A stretch of DNA of 62,299 nt from an uncultured Sulfitobacter sp. (GCA_947502265.1 CANMZB010000021.1:1-62299); one strand, 5' to 3'; positions 53,527 to 62,299 are shown, counted from the first letter of the stretch. Translations and numbers: made by a program. The notes: generated by a model not told the origin, from the letters alone.

Positions 53527-53719
53527 TCGGTTCTCTGGCCGCCTCCATGGCTTTCACGGCCGCCTTTTCTTCTTTCGTCAGCTTGTTGCCCCACTGATTG
53601 TTGCTAAGACCCAAGTCGTCCGGCATCGGCTTGGTCTTGCCCTTCTTGACGGAGCCGCCTTTGTCGAGGAACGCCTGGATAAGGTCGGCGTCGGTGGTGG
53701 GTTTGGGGACTTGTTTCAT
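53507..53719 (-). CDS. small hypothetical protein, 70 residues
   Basis: A 70-residue basic protein (MKQVPKPTTDADLIQAFLDK, GGSVKKGKTKPMPDDLGLSN, NQWGNKLTKEEKAAVKAMEA). This type of short, lysine-rich helical protein is widespread in Rhodobacterales as an uncharacterised protein. It converges with the oxygenase gene and overlaps its final codons by 20 bases. No membrane or signal segment. It sits inside the gap that splits rplP from rpmC. Confidence 0.7.
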   Translation of the reverse strand: MKQVPKPTTDADLIQAFLDKGGSVKKGKTKPMPDDLGLSNNQWGNKLTKEEKAAVKAMEAAREPIKTKRS

Positions 53720-53983
53720 GGGCTATGACCTTTGTGGGCTTGGGGCTTTTTCACATAGTAACCATCCGTAATGGCGATAGCCAGCACGAGAGATCAACAC
53801 ATCCCTAACTCTTGAGCACCGCCCCCGCCCCGTGCGGGCGGTGCGGGCGCTGACTTTGGCAAAGCCAAAGGCATGTAGCAGAGAGCTCGCTTGCCTATCC
53901 AAAAGGGTTGAAGTCATGAAGGCCGATTGAGCTGCTGGCACCCCAAACTTCACCTCCATCACTTCCTTCAATGTACCAAACAG
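53720..53983. other. gap between the small ORF and the rplP terminator
   Basis: No supportable gene. It contains a GC-rich direct/inverted run (GCCCGCACCGCCCGCAC near 53836-53852 on the minus strand) and a palindrome TTTGGCAAAGCCAAA at 53855-53869. An open frame on the minus strand here lacks coding character. Confidence 0.5.
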
Positions 53984-54012
53984 AAAAACCCCCACCGTTT
54001 TCACAGCAGGGG
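53984..54012 (-). terminator. intrinsic terminator after rplP
   Basis: On the minus strand CCCCTGCTG and CGGTGGGGG (54004-54012 and 53989-53997 in plus coordinates) pair with three G-T wobbles, followed by TTTTT. It lies about 90 bases past the rplP stop, closing the rplB-rplP transcript. Confidence 0.7.
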
Positions 54013-54103
54013 CTTCGTAACTCTACCGGAGGGGAACGGGCATTTGCTGTGCAAATACCCTGCCTCCGCCGCGCCAGCTCCGGCTAATGCCGGAGCGACG
54101 GGA

Positions 54104-54517
54104 TTACCAATCCTCGCGGACAACAACCCGTGTTTTGATTGGCAGTTTCATCGCTGCCAGACGCAGCGCTTCACGCGCTACATCATCATTCACGCCGTCG
54201 ATTTCGAACATCACGCGGCCTGGTTTGACCTTGCATGCCCAAAAATCAACAGAGCCCTTACCTTTACCCATACGCACTTCGACGGGCTTGGAGGTGACAG
54301 GCACATCAGGGAAGATGCGGATCCAGACACGGCCCTGACGCTTCATGTGACGCGTCATGGCACGGCGTGCGGCTTCGATCTGGCGCGCTGTTACACGCTC
54401 CGGCTCGGTCGCCTTCAGGCCGTAGGTGCCAAAGTTCAGGTCAGACCCGCCCTTTGCCAGACCCTTGATCGTGCCTTTGAACTGCTTACGAAACTTCGTA
54501 CGCTTTGGTTGAAGCAT
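54104..54517 (-). CDS. rplP: 50S ribosomal protein L16
   Basis: A 137-residue protein starting [20 protein letters not shown] with [20 protein letters not shown] and [20 protein letters not shown] as signatures. It binds the A-site region of 23S rRNA. It is last in its unit, because rpmC does not follow directly. Confidence 0.98.
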   Translation of the reverse strand: MLQPKRTKFRKQFKGTIKGLAKGGSDLNFGTYGLKATEPERVTARQIEAARRAMTRHMKRQGRVWIRIFPDVPVTSKPVEVRMGKGKGSVDFWACKVKPGRVMFEIDGVNDDVAREALRLAAMKLPIKTRVVVREDW

Positions 54518-54530
54518 TGATCAGTCCTCC

Positions 54531-55238
54531 TTAGCGCCGACCGCCGGCACCGCGAGGTGCTGGGCCGTCTTGCATTTCTTGTGCCTTGCGGTCACGGGCA
54601 GCAGGATCATGTTCCATGATCTCGCCTTTGAAGATCCAGGTCTTGATCCCGATGATGCCATAAGCTGTCATCGCTTCAACGTGCGCATAATCAATGTCGG
54701 CGCGCAGGGTGTGCAGTGGCACGCGGCCCTCACGATACCATTCGGTACGCGCGATTTCTGCACCGCCCAGACGACCGGCAACGTTTACGCGGATGCCGAG
54801 GGCACCCATACGCATGGCGTTCTGGACCGCACGCTTCATGGCGCGGCGGAAAGACACCCGGCGCTCCAGTTGTTGTGCGATGGATTCACCAACAAGTGCT
54901 GCGTCCAACTCGGGCTTGCGCACTTCAACAATGTTGAGGTGCAGTTCGCTGTCGGTGAACTGTGCCAGCTTCTTGCGCAGACCTTCAATGTCCGCGCCTT
55001 TCTTGCCGATGATCACACCAGGGCGCGCCGTGTGGATCGTAACGCGGCACTTCTTGTGCGGACGTTCGATGATCACACGCGAGATACCGGCCTGCTTACA
55101 CTCGGTCTTGATGAAATCGCGGATCGCGAGATCTTCGAGCAGCAGATTACCAAAATCTTTGGTGTCGGCATACCAGCGGCTGTCCCAGGTACGGTTGACC
55201 TGAAGGCGCATGCCGATCGGATTTACTTTGTTACCCAT
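54531..55238 (-). CDS. rpsC: 30S ribosomal protein S3
   Basis: A 235-residue protein with a KH domain ([20 protein letters not shown]) and the C-terminal S3 domain ([20 protein letters not shown]). The C-terminal tail [16 protein letters not shown] is low in complexity. It forms the mRNA entry site with S4 and S5. Its start touches the rplV stop. Confidence 0.98.
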   Translation of the reverse strand: MGNKVNPIGMRLQVNRTWDSRWYADTKDFGNLLLEDLAIRDFIKTECKQAGISRVIIERPHKKCRVTIHTARPGVIIGKKGADIEGLRKKLAQFTDSELHLNIVEVRKPELDAALVGESIAQQLERRVSFRRAMKRAVQNAMRMGALGIRVNVAGRLGGAEIARTEWYREGRVPLHTLRADIDYAHVEAMTAYGIIGIKTWIFKGEIMEHDPAARDRKAQEMQDGPAPRGAGGRR

Positions 55239-55618
55239 TATGCTTGCTCCTCAACCTGACGCACGACGATGGTGATCTCGGCAAACGGCTTCAAAATCTT
55301 GCCGAACCGGCCCCGCGCCCGTGGACGACCACGTTTGAGGGTCATGTTCTTGCCGACATAGGCCTCGGCCACGATCAGTTCGTCCACATCGAGGTTGTGG
55401 TTGTTCTCGCCATTGGCAATCGCGGACTGAAGGCATTTCTTCACGTCCTGCGCGATCCGCTTTTTGGAGAAAGTGAGGTCGATCAACGCCTTGTCCACCT
55501 TCTTGCCACGGATCATTGCCGCAACGAGGTTAAGTTTCTGCGGCGACGTCTTCAGCATGCGCAGCTTTGCACGTGCTTCGTTGTCTGCCACGCGGCGGGG
55601 ATTTTTATCCTTGCTCAT
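55238..55618 (-). CDS. rplV: 50S ribosomal protein L22
   Basis: A 126-residue protein, [20 protein letters not shown] in the core and [20 protein letters not shown] as the loop that lines the exit tunnel. Its stop shares one base with the rpsC start. Confidence 0.98.
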   Translation of the reverse strand: MSKDKNPRRVADNEARAKLRMLKTSPQKLNLVAAMIRGKKVDKALIDLTFSKKRIAQDVKKCLQSAIANGENNHNLDVDELIVAEAYVGKNMTLKRGRPRARGRFGKILKPFAEITIVVRQVEEQA

Positions 55619-55621
55619 GGC

Positions 55622-55900
55622 TTATTTCCGCTTCGCTTTTTTGTCAGCTGCGTGACCGTAATAGGTCCGCGTTGGTGAAAACTCACCAAACTTCTGACCG
55701 ATCATGTCTTCAGTGACGTTTACAGGGATGTGCTTGTGACCGTTATACACGCCGAACGTCAGGCCAACAAACTGCGGCAGGATCGTGGAGCGGCGCGACC
55801 AGATTTTGATCACTTCGTTGCGACCGCTCTCGCGGGACGCTTCGGCCTTTTTGAGGACATAAGAGTCAACAAAAGGACCTTTCCATACTGAACGAGACAT
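55622..55900 (-). CDS. rpsS: 30S ribosomal protein S19
   Basis: A 92-residue protein [20 protein letters not shown] with [20 protein letters not shown] and the [10 protein letters not shown] tail, a normal S19. It lies three bases from both neighbours. Confidence 0.98.
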   Translation of the reverse strand: MSRSVWKGPFVDSYVLKKAEASRESGRNEVIKIWSRRSTILPQFVGLTFGVYNGHKHIPVNVTEDMIGQKFGEFSPTRTYYGHAADKKAKRK

Positions 55901-55903
55901 CTA

Positions 55904-56746
55904 TTAACGCCCCTTCTTCTTGGCGTGACGCGAGCGGACAATCAGCTTGCTGGACGCTTTGTTCTTGTTGCGGGTTTTTGCACCCTTCGTTGGCTTACCC
56001 CAAGGTGTCACAGGGTGACGACCACCGGACGTACGGCCTTCACCACCACCGTGAGGGTGGTCGATCGGGTTCATCACGACACCACGCACAGACGGGCGGA
56101 CGCCCTTGTGGCGCATGCGGCCCGCTTTACCGTAGTTCTGGTTGGAGTTGTCGGGGTTGGACACGGCACCGACGGTGGCCATGCATTCCTGACGGACCAG
56201 ACGCAGCTCTCCGGAGGAAAGGCGGATCTGGGCGTAACCACCATCGCGACCAACGAATTGGGCGTAGGTGCCGGCTGCACGGGCGATCTGGCCGCCTTTT
56301 CCGGGCTTCATTTCGATGTTGTGGATAATTGTACCGATCGGCATGCCGGAGAATGGCATTGCGTTACCGGGTTTGATGTCGGCCTTTTTCGAGGCGACGA
56401 TCTGATCGCCAATGGCGATACGCTGGGGGGCAAGAATATACGCTTGCTCGCCATCATCATATTTCACCAGTGCGATAAACGCGGTCCGGTTCGGGTCATA
56501 TTCAATGCGCATGATCGTCGCGGTGACGTCCATCTTGTTACGCTTGAAATCAACGATACGGTAGAGGCGCTTTGCACCACCACCCTTGCGACGCATTGTG
56601 ATCCGTCCGGTATTGTTCCGGCCACCGTGCTTGCTCAAACCCTCGGTGAGGGATTTGACAGGACGGCCTTTCCAAAGCTCCGAACGGTCGATCAGCACCA
56701 GCCCGCGCTGGCCTGGCGTCGTCGGTTTGTACGACTTGAGTGCCAT
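55904..56746 (-). CDS. rplB: 50S ribosomal protein L2
   Basis: A 280-residue peptidyl-transferase-centre protein. The C-terminal [20 protein letters not shown] and [20 protein letters not shown] are diagnostic. Start ATG 56746 agrees with the conserved [20 protein letters not shown]; upstream in-frame codons are spurious. It is the first gene after the desaturase insertion and must have its own promoter if that gene's terminator works. Confidence 0.98.
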   Translation of the reverse strand: MALKSYKPTTPGQRGLVLIDRSELWKGRPVKSLTEGLSKHGGRNNTGRITMRRKGGGAKRLYRIVDFKRNKMDVTATIMRIEYDPNRTAFIALVKYDDGEQAYILAPQRIAIGDQIVASKKADIKPGNAMPFSGMPIGTIIHNIEMKPGKGGQIARAAGTYAQFVGRDGGYAQIRLSSGELRLVRQECMATVGAVSNPDNSNQNYGKAGRMRHKGVRPSVRGVVMNPIDHPHGGGEGRTSGGRHPVTPWGKPTKGAKTRNKNKASSKLIVRSRHAKKKGR

Positions 56747-56864
56747 GTTGTCTGTCTTCCGTTTGCTTATGCGCCCCCTCTTGAGGCGGCGATGGTTAGA
56801 GGGCCCCGAAGGTCCCAGGTAGAATGTTCTGGCAGCAGAGACTTGCCCCGCCATGAACAAAAGC

Positions 56865-56887
56865 GAAGCCCCGGACGAATCCGGGGC
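56865..56887 (-). terminator. intrinsic terminator after the desaturase
   Basis: On the minus strand GCCCCGGA and TCCGGGGC form a perfect eight-base-pair stem with a TTCG tetraloop (56868-56887), followed by TTCGCTTTTGTT. The stable UUCG-type loop supports a real terminator, 84 bases past the desaturase stop. Confidence 0.75.
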
Positions 56888-56970
56888 CATGCCGATGGGT
56901 TCGTTTAAGAGAGAGTGCGCGGAGGGTCAAGCCTGTTGTCGGCAAATCGCGCCAGTAACGTCTATAGCCC

Positions 56971-58005
56971 TTAGGCAGCTGCCCTTTTGGCCGCCGAAAA
57001 CGACAGCAGCTTTTTGGACTTCTCATCCCACAAGTGCAAACGCGCATTCGCCAGACTTTCCCGGATCGTCATCCTGTTCATATTCCCGAGCGCAGCATGA
57101 TCGCGCACAACCTCAGGTAGCCGGTAGAACGGAATGCGGCTATAAAGATGGTGTACATGATGGATCCCGATATTTGCACTTAACAACTGCAAGAATGCGG
57201 GCAGGACGTAGTACGAGCTACCATGCAGGGCAGCTTCATGCAGATCCCAGTCCTCTTCAGGTTCCCAATGTGCCGACTCGAACTGGTGCTGCACATAGAA
57301 CAGCCAGACTCCGGCCGTTGCGGCCAACAGCGTCGAGGGGAGGAAAATCAACAGAATCGGCATCACACCGCCGAAATACAGAATCAGGAGCAAGGCCACG
57401 AGAATCGCCACGTTGGTCCCCATCGCGCTGATCCAATACCTCGCATTGGCCATCAATCCTAAAGGCAGCCGGTTTTGCAACAAAAACAGGTATCCCGGCC
57501 CCAAGCCAAACAAAACAACGGGGTTGCGGTACAGCCTGTACTGCAAGCGCCGCAAAAACCCGGCACTTTGATACTCGGCAACGGTGAGCGTGTAGACATC
57601 GCCCATCCCCCGCCGCCCCAGATTACCCGAAGAGCTGTGATGTATCGAATGGGAGCGCCGCCAGACATCGTAAGGGGTCAGGGTCAGAACGCCGATGGCC
57701 CTCCCGATCCAGTCGCTCAAGGTGCGGTTCTTGAAAAATGCGCTATGGCCACAATCATGCTGGATCGCGAACAAGCGTAAAAGAAGGGCACCGTTGCACA
57801 GGGAAATTGCAAGGGTCAGCCATGCGCTGATGGCCAAAGACCACCATGCCAGCGCCCACAACGCGAGGAACAGCCCAAAAGTGGCTGCAAGTTCCATCGA
57901 ACTGCGCAGCGTGTTGGGTTCGCGGTAATTGGAAAGGATCTTCAACCAATCGCGCGTTTCTACGACCTCGACATCGTGTCGAAGGGAACTGGAATGCTGC
58001 GTCAT
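56971..58005 (-). CDS. fatty acid desaturase family protein
   Basis: A 344-residue membrane desaturase. The three histidine boxes of acyl-lipid desaturases are HDCGH, HSIHH and HHVHH. Hydrophobic segments lie near residues 42-85 and 195-235 (for example FGLFLALWALAWWSLAISAW). It should introduce a double bond in fatty acyl chains of membrane lipids; regiospecificity cannot be told. I choose ATG 58005 (AGTAGG upstream); ATG 58023 and 58035 are possible. It splits rplW from rplB in the ribosomal cluster and is bounded on both sides by terminator-like hairpins. Confidence 0.9.
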   Translation of the reverse strand: MTQHSSSLRHDVEVVETRDWLKILSNYREPNTLRSSMELAATFGLFLALWALAWWSLAISAWLTLAISLCNGALLLRLFAIQHDCGHSAFFKNRTLSDWIGRAIGVLTLTPYDVWRRSHSIHHSSSGNLGRRGMGDVYTLTVAEYQSAGFLRRLQYRLYRNPVVLFGLGPGYLFLLQNRLPLGLMANARYWISAMGTNVAILVALLLILYFGGVMPILLIFLPSTLLAATAGVWLFYVQHQFESAHWEPEEDWDLHEAALHGSSYYVLPAFLQLLSANIGIHHVHHLYSRIPFYRLPEVVRDHAALGNMNRMTIRESLANARLHLWDEKSKKLLSFSAAKRAAA

Positions 58006-58156
58006 ATACCTACTTCGTGTCATTAGTTGGGACACTCATAGCGGATAGCGCCCGTTGCACAATGTATAAAGCAAACACATCGCTTAAGCTCAGGTTAATA
58101 GCCGCGCGAAATCCGTGCCGGATTGGCCCGCGAGCGCCCCAAACAAGCCCCACAAC

Positions 58157-58184
58157 GCAAAAGGCCCCCGCTTTCGCGAGGGCC
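58157..58184 (-). terminator. intrinsic terminator after rplW
   Basis: On the minus strand GGCCCTCGC and GCGGGGGCC pair with one G-T wobble around GAAA (58163-58184), followed by TTTTGCG. It is 27 bases past the rplW stop and would end the rpsJ-rplC-rplD-rplW transcript. Confidence 0.8.
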
Positions 58185-58210
58185 CTTCACCATTTCTTGA
58201 TCAGTGATCT

Positions 58211-58507
58211 TTACAGGCCGGTCGACACGTCGATCGTGTTACCTTCTTCAAGTGTCACATAAGCTTTTTTGACGTCGCGCCGCGTACCAAGCTGGCCACG
58301 GAAGCGTTTGACTTTGCCTTTGGTGATGGTCGTGTTTACAGACTTCACCTTGACACCAAAGAGAGCTTCGACAGCCTCTTTGATCATCGGCTTGTTGCTT
58401 TCAATCGCCACTTCAAAAACGACGGCGTTGTTTTCAGACGCCATTGTCGCTTTTTCTGTGATGACCGGCTTGCGGATCACGTCGTAATGTTCTGCTTTCG
58501 CGCTCAT
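58211..58507 (-). CDS. rplW: 50S ribosomal protein L23
   Basis: A 98-residue tunnel-exit protein ([20 protein letters not shown] at the N-terminus, [20 protein letters not shown] in the loop), which is the docking site for trigger factor and SRP. Its start overlaps the rplD stop by four bases. Confidence 0.98.
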   Translation of the reverse strand: MSAKAEHYDVIRKPVITEKATMASENNAVVFEVAIESNKPMIKEAVEALFGVKVKSVNTTITKGKVKRFRGQLGTRRDVKKAYVTLEEGNTIDVSTGL

Positions 58508-59121
58508 TTCAAACGGGCCTCCAGTGCTTCGATACCCGCTTTGGTGATGACAAGTGTGTCACGCTTGAGAATATCATATACGTTTGCGCCCATCGTTGGC
58601 AGGATATCCAGACCTTCGATGTTGCGCGCTGCTTGGGCAAAGTTCTCGTTCACGGACGCACCATCAATGATGAGCGCGCGCTTCCAGCCCAGTGCCTTGA
58701 CCTGCTTGGCCAAAGCCGCTGTTTTGCCTTCGCCGGCAGCTTCGTCGATGATGACGAGGTTACCTGTCTTTGCCTTCGACGACAAAGCGTGGCGCAGGCC
58801 CAGCTTGCGGAACTTTTTGGTCAGCTCGTGGCCGTGGCTCCGCGGGGTTGGACCCTTGTAGATACCACCACCACGGAAGATCGGAGCAGAACGCGCGCCG
58901 TGGCGTGCGCCGCCGGTGCCTTTCTGGCGATAGATCTTCTTGGTCGAGTAGCTCACTTCAGAGCGCGTCTTGACCTTGTGCGTACCCTGCTGCGCGTTGT
59001 TACGCTGCCAGCGGACGACACGGTGCAGGATGTCGGCGCGTGGCTCAAGGCCAAACAGTGCCTCGTCCAGATCTACCGAACCGGCGCTGCCGCCGTCGAG
59101 TTTGATGACATCGAGTTTCAT
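58504..59121 (-). CDS. rplD: 50S ribosomal protein L4
   Basis: A 205-residue protein with the extended tunnel loop [20 protein letters not shown]. In E. coli it represses the S10 operon by attenuation; whether that applies here is unknown. Its start overlaps the rplC stop. Confidence 0.98.
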   Translation of the reverse strand: MKLDVIKLDGGSAGSVDLDEALFGLEPRADILHRVVRWQRNNAQQGTHKVKTRSEVSYSTKKIYRQKGTGGARHGARSAPIFRGGGIYKGPTPRSHGHELTKKFRKLGLRHALSSKAKTGNLVIIDEAAGEGKTAALAKQVKALGWKRALIIDGASVNENFAQAARNIEGLDILPTMGANVYDILKRDTLVITKAGIEALEARLK

Positions 59122-60002
59122 GCGTCACCTTCTTTCTTGGTGTCATCGAGCGTTTCGCTCTGGTCACCGGCTTCGTCTTTGTCTGACTGAATATCAGCTT
59201 CAGCTGCCTTCAGCTGCTCCGCTTCCTGTGCGGCTTGCTCTTCGGCCAGACGTGTTGCTTCGGCCTCGGCCTCGGCTGCGGCGGCTGCGGCGGCTTCGTC
59301 GGCTGCTTTCGCAGCTTCTTCAGCGGCAGAGCGCAGAGCGGCGGGCAGGATCGCATCGGTAGGGAACGGCTTTTTCACAGCATCTTTCACTGTGACCCAG
59401 CCACCTTTGGAACCTGGAACCGCACCTTTGACCATGATCAGACCACGCGCGCTGTCGGTTTTGACAACTTCGAGGTTCTGCGTCGTCACGCGGGCAGCAC
59501 CCATGTGACCGGCCATTTTCTTGCCTTTGAAAACCTTGCCCGGATCCTGACACTGACCGGTGGAACCGTGCGAACGGTGCGAGATCGAAACACCGTGTGT
59601 CGCACGCAGACCGCCAAAGTTGTGACGCTTCATCGCACCGGCAAAACCTTTACCGATAGATGTGCCTGCAACATCGACGTACTGACCAGCATAGTAATGG
59701 TCCGCGATGATTTCCTCGCCAACGGCGATCAGATTGCCCGCATCGACGCGGAACTCCGCAACCTTACGCTTTGGCTCAACCTTGGCCGCAGCAAAGTGAC
59801 CGCGCATCGCCTGTGACGTCCGCTTTACTTTGGCTGTGCCTGCGCCGAGCTGAACAGCCGTGTAGCCGTCCTTCTCTTCTGTACGCTGGGCTACGACCTG
59901 AAGATTATCGAGTTGAAGAACGGTCACAGGAATCTGCTTGCCGTCTTCCATGAACAGACGGGTCATGCCCATCTTTTTTGCAATAACGCCTGAGCGCAAC
60001 AT
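59118..60002 (-). CDS. rplC: 50S ribosomal protein L3 with long C-terminal extension
   Basis: A 294-residue protein. The first 220 residues are ordinary L3 ([59 protein letters not shown]). The last 65 are an Ala/Glu-rich, low-complexity, probably helical tail ([20 protein letters not shown] and onward) ending in an acidic segment, compared with about 210-240 residues for most L3. Such tails occur in Rhodobacterales. Confidence 0.97.
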   Translation of the reverse strand: MLRSGVIAKKMGMTRLFMEDGKQIPVTVLQLDNLQVVAQRTEEKDGYTAVQLGAGTAKVKRTSQAMRGHFAAAKVEPKRKVAEFRVDAGNLIAVGEEIIADHYYAGQYVDVAGTSIGKGFAGAMKRHNFGGLRATHGVSISHRSHGSTGQCQDPGKVFKGKKMAGHMGAARVTTQNLEVVKTDSARGLIMVKGAVPGSKGGWVTVKDAVKKPFPTDAILPAALRSAAEEAAKAADEAAAAAAAEAEAEATRLAEEQAAQEAEQLKAAEADIQSDKDEAGDQSETLDDTKKEGDA

Positions 60003-60020
60003 GATATTACCCTCCTACGC

Positions 60021-60338
60021 TTATGACTGCAGCTTGATCTCGACGTCCACACCAGCGGCGAGGTCGAGCTTCATCAGCGCGTCAACGGTCTGGGGAGTCG
60101 GATCAACGATATCCAGCAAACGCTTGTGCGTGCGGATTTCGAACTGGTCACGGGATTTCTTGTCAACGTGGGGACCACGCAAAACGGTGAATTTCTCGAT
60201 TTTGTTCGGCAGCGGAATGGGGCCGCGAACGGAAGCGCCTGTACGCTTTGCGGTGTTGACGATTTCCTGTGTGGAGGCATCAAGCACCCGGTAATCAAAC
60301 GCCTTCAGGCGGATGCGGATGTTCTGGCTGGCAGCCAT
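60021..60338 (-). CDS. rpsJ: 30S ribosomal protein S10
   Basis: A 105-residue protein, [20 protein letters not shown], with [20 protein letters not shown] as signature. Start ATG 60338; two codons further upstream are also open. It begins the S10 group, separated from tuf by a decayed permease pair. A TTGACG at 60419-60424 on the minus strand could be its -35 box. Confidence 0.98.
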   Translation of the reverse strand: MAASQNIRIRLKAFDYRVLDASTQEIVNTAKRTGASVRGPIPLPNKIEKFTVLRGPHVDKKSRDQFEIRTHKRLLDIVDPTPQTVDALMKLDLAAGVDVEIKLQS

Positions 60339-60533
60339 GAGCAAATCCCTTATCTTCGGGAAGAAGTCGGAGAGGAGGACGCACGCTCATCGTGAACCCT
60401 CATCGCGCTGTAGTGTAACGTCAACGGGGCACGCAAAAGGCGCACCCCGGTGAAGTAAGGGGCGTATAGGCGGAGTCGGGCGGCGTGGCAAGAGTTTTTC
60501 GGCCTGCCCGGACAGAGAAACCTGCACCGGTCG

Positions 60534-61125
60534 TTATTGTGCTGGTACCCCGGAAGCAGACGTACCGCGCGGATGCGATGGCAAGGCGAATGCGATAGCC
60601 ACGAATGCGGCGCCAATCAGCAATCCCAATATATCACCGGAGATGTTCCAGAGTCCCTCGTAGCCTGCGTCCTGCACCGTGCCAAGCGTCACCTTGCCGC
60701 CAGCATTATCTTCGAGAAGACCGGAGGCTTTCCACATGGAATAGCTCAGCATATAGGCCGCGGCCCCCAAGAGCCCGCCAGCGATGTAAACAGCGCATCA
60801 ATACGTCCCGATGCCGCCGCACACACACCAGTGCCCGGGCAAAAAACCCGACAGCGCCCAGCCACCGCCCAAAAGCAGCCCGCCAATGGAAACGCCGGCA
60901 TAAGCCGCTTTCACAGACATATGCCCAACATCAACAAGGCCCAGTATCTGCCCCCCTAAACATCAAGACTGACCCCGTTCTAATGGCGAGCAGAATGGTC
61001 TTCATCAGATTCAGGTTTGTGAAATTCAGCATGCGTCCGATCAACGACGGGTTCGTGGCCCCGACGCGATCAAGCGTGCCACCGAACCCGGCGCCGATGA
61101 CAATTGCCAGTAAAATAGATGACAT
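60534..61125 (-). pseudogene. DUF6691 (YeeE/YedE-type) sulfur permease subunit, multiply frameshifted
   Basis: From ATG 61125 the minus strand encodes a normal YeeE-like start (SILLAIVIGAGFGGTLDRVG, ATNPSLIGRMLN) up to residue 55, after which indels at about 60950, 60840 and 60780 move through all three frames. The pieces LVDVGHMSVKAAYAGVS, GVCAAASGRIDALF and GAAAYMLSYSMWKASGLLED would join to a protein of about 195 residues. The conserved cysteine (CPGTG-type) is also altered. The family is half of a two-gene thiosulfate/sulfur uptake system. This copy is dead. Confidence 0.8.
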
Positions 61126-61128
61126 GTT

Positions 61129-61515
61129 TCAAGCCTCCGGATACATGTAAAGCGCGACAGGAACTGCGGCCGCAAAAGCGCCAGCTGAAAAGATGTAGCC
61201 CGACAAGGCGGTCTGCATCATGCCGGACATCATATGCCCGGACGTACATCCACCAGCCAGTCGCGCTCCACTGAGCACGATGCCCCCCAAAAAAAGGCGG
61301 CGGCATACCGCTTGACCGGGCCTGCCCCGATCGTGCTGCGCCAAAGCTCGGGGATGCGGCGGTCATCCATTGGCCAACCGCCACGCGCCCACACCGACAC
61401 ACCAGCCCCCAGCATCATCGCCAAAACGAAGATAAAGCTGTAGTTTCAAGGGTTGGCGACAGCTTCCGCGTATTTTCCACCTGATTTATTCAGGTAGGCA
61501 TTTGTCGATGCGTAC
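61129..61515 (-). pseudogene. YeeE/YedE family sulfur permease subunit, N-truncated and broken
   Basis: The minus strand reads TNAYLNKSGGKYAEAVANP, meets TGA at 61446-61448 where TGG (Trp) is expected, then continues as FIFVLAMMLGAGVSVWARGG and KRYAAAF. A one-base change in the homopolymer run near 61283-61297 shifts the frame, after which GARLAGGCTSGHMMSGMMQT follows, with the substrate cysteine in GGCTSGH, to a stop at 61129. The N-terminal helices are missing. The partner is the DUF6691 pseudogene four bases downstream. Together they would have been a sulfur permease inserted between tuf and rpsJ. Confidence 0.8.
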
Positions 61516-61794
61516 CCCTCGTTCGTGGCGAACTACGACATTCGGATTAACTGCATCTCACAGGATACCGTCAAGGAATACAAATTGTGTCGAAACCCCG
61601 ATAGGCCTGACAAGCGCAACCGCCAGAAAAAAGCACCAGTCCCAGCAGAAGCTTCCAACCTTCCAGTTAGTGTCATGATCACTTCCCCCACACTGCATGC
61701 AGATTATTGAATGTAATGCGTTCACGATGCTCTCTTTGACATGGATCCAGTCGCGCCCGTGAGCCCGCACTTCGTGATATTGGTATCAGAAAGC
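61516..61794. other. non-coding gap between the permease remnant and the tuf terminator
   Basis: No supportable gene on either strand. It probably holds decayed 5' sequence of the YeeE-like gene, without recognisable protein pattern. Confidence 0.5.
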
Positions 61795-61825
61795 AAAAGG
61801 CCGCCCCCTTGTCAGGAGCGGCCTT
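61795..61825 (-). terminator. intrinsic terminator after tuf
   Basis: On the minus strand AAGGCCGC and GCGGCCTT (61818-61825 and 61797-61804) pair around a 13-base loop and run into TTTTGC. An additional hairpin GTGGGGG/CCCCCAC at 61843-61859 lies directly after the tuf stop. Confidence 0.75.
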
Positions 61826-61867
61826 CAGTGTGTCAGACGTGTGTGGGGGAGGCCCCCACCCTACGGC

Positions 61868-62299
61868 TTATTCGACGATCTTGGAAACCACGCCGGCGCC
61901 GACTGTGCGGCCGCCTTCACGGATCGCAAAGCGCAGGCCCTGCTCCATGGCGATCGGCGCGATCAGCTCGACGTCGAACTTCAGGTTGTCGCCGGGCATA
62001 ACCATTTCCGTGCCCTCGGGCAGGTTCACGGTGCCGGTCACGTCCGTCGTCCGGAAGTAGAACTGTGGACGGTAGTTCGCGAAGAACGGCGTGTGACGGC
62101 CGCCTTCATCCTTCGTCAGGATATAGGCTTCGGCTTCGAACTTCGTGTGCGGGTTAACCGACTTGGGCTTGCACAGAACCTGACCGCGCTCAACGCCTTC
62201 ACGATCGATACCGCGCAGCAGAACGCCAACGTTGTCGCCCGCTTCGCCGCGATCCAGCAGCTTGCGGAACATTTCAACACCGGTACAGGTCGTTGTTTT
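61868..62299 (-). CDS. tuf: elongation factor Tu, C-terminal part
   Basis: The last 144 codons of EF-Tu, continuing beyond the right edge of the window. The segments [40 protein letters not shown], the [20 protein letters not shown] core and the terminal [20 protein letters not shown] belong to domains 2 and 3. EF-Tu brings aminoacyl-tRNA to the ribosome. As usual it precedes the S10 group, although a decayed permease pair lies between. The 3' end is complete and followed by a terminator. Confidence 0.98.
   Translation of the reverse strand, partial: KTTTCTGVEMFRKLLDRGEAGDNVGVLLRGIDREGVERGQVLCKPKSVNPHTKFEAEAYILTKDEGGRHTPFFANYRPQFYFRTTDVTGTVNLPEGTEMVMPGDNLKFDVELIAPIAMEQGLRFAIREGGRTVGAGVVSKIVE

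Noticed and set aside
53723..54004. 93-codon minus-strand open frame in the rplP-rpmC gap
   Set aside because: It has no ribosome-binding site, crosses a palindrome and a GC-rich repeat, its 5' end overlaps the rplP terminator, and no protein pattern is recognisable.
1..62299. CRISPR arrays, rRNA genes, or additional tRNA genes
   Set aside because: No regularly spaced direct repeats and no rRNA-like segments were seen. Only the tRNA-Arg at 18230-18306 folds properly. A covariance-model scan would settle small RNAs, which I could not run.

Overview
The window looks like a chromosomal segment of an alphaproteobacterium of the Rhodobacterales (Roseobacter group). This rests on gene content and order: an aapJQMP amino-acid importer, an ATP12 chaperone gene, an rpmH-rnpA-yidD-ttcA-yidC-yihA-argB block, and a complete S10/spc/alpha ribosomal cluster whose protein sequences are of alphaproteobacterial type. 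No genus is claimed.

Bases 1-4100 are accessory debris: the first codons of an IS5-family transposase, a two-gene cassette broken by one frameshift in each gene, an IS427-like element with an inverted middle segment, excisionase-like and recombinase remnants, and a fragment of a DASS anion transporter. Bases 4447-8741 hold intact accessory genes: a DUF3047 protein, an M23 peptidase, a small membrane protein, and a carboxymuconolactone-decarboxylase/TetR divergent pair with a perfect 19-bp inverted-repeat operator. Bases 8741-9777 are a patchwork of a DUF6880 remnant, a second recombinase remnant and an AztD remnant.

Bases 9564-17557 form a zinc-limitation locus: znuA, zur and znuCB, plus a tightly overlapping minus-strand run of two COG0523 GTPases (one ZigA-like), DUF1826 and DUF6525 genes. 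Zur-like palindromes lie in front of the GTPase run and between znuA and zur. Ruined zinc or nickel genes (DUF1007, NicO, AztD, ZrgA) sit at its edges. An IS3 fragment and a small mobile-type ORF separate the locus from tRNA-Arg(ACG).

Bases 18384-22003 carry a sensor kinase and a coupled flavoprotein/TVP38 pair. Bases 22291-31123 are the rpmH-to-sixA plus-strand run. Bases 31133-35738 are the general amino-acid ABC transporter. Bases 35934-41477 carry ATP12, a HAD phosphatase, a pseudouridine synthase, fluC/crcB, rarA and a DegP-type protease. Bases 41613-62299 contain the ribosomal cluster, all on the minus strand from the partial tuf gene to rplQ. Genes or pseudogenes that do not belong to translation interrupt it at four points: a decayed YeeE pair between tuf and rpsJ, a fatty-acid desaturase between rplW and rplB, a 2OG-type oxygenase and a small ORF between rplP and rpmC, and an acyltransferase between rpmD and rplO. 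Terminator-like hairpins mark most of these junctions, so the usual long operon appears to be divided into several transcription units.

Frameshifts and nonsense codons are confined to accessory stretches while core genes are intact, which points to gene decay rather than poor sequence. The strongest candidate for an under-described system is the zinc-limitation operon (GTPase-GTPase-DUF1826-DUF6525). The translation-island insertions and the broken two-gene membrane cassette at 185-1178 are the next most interesting.
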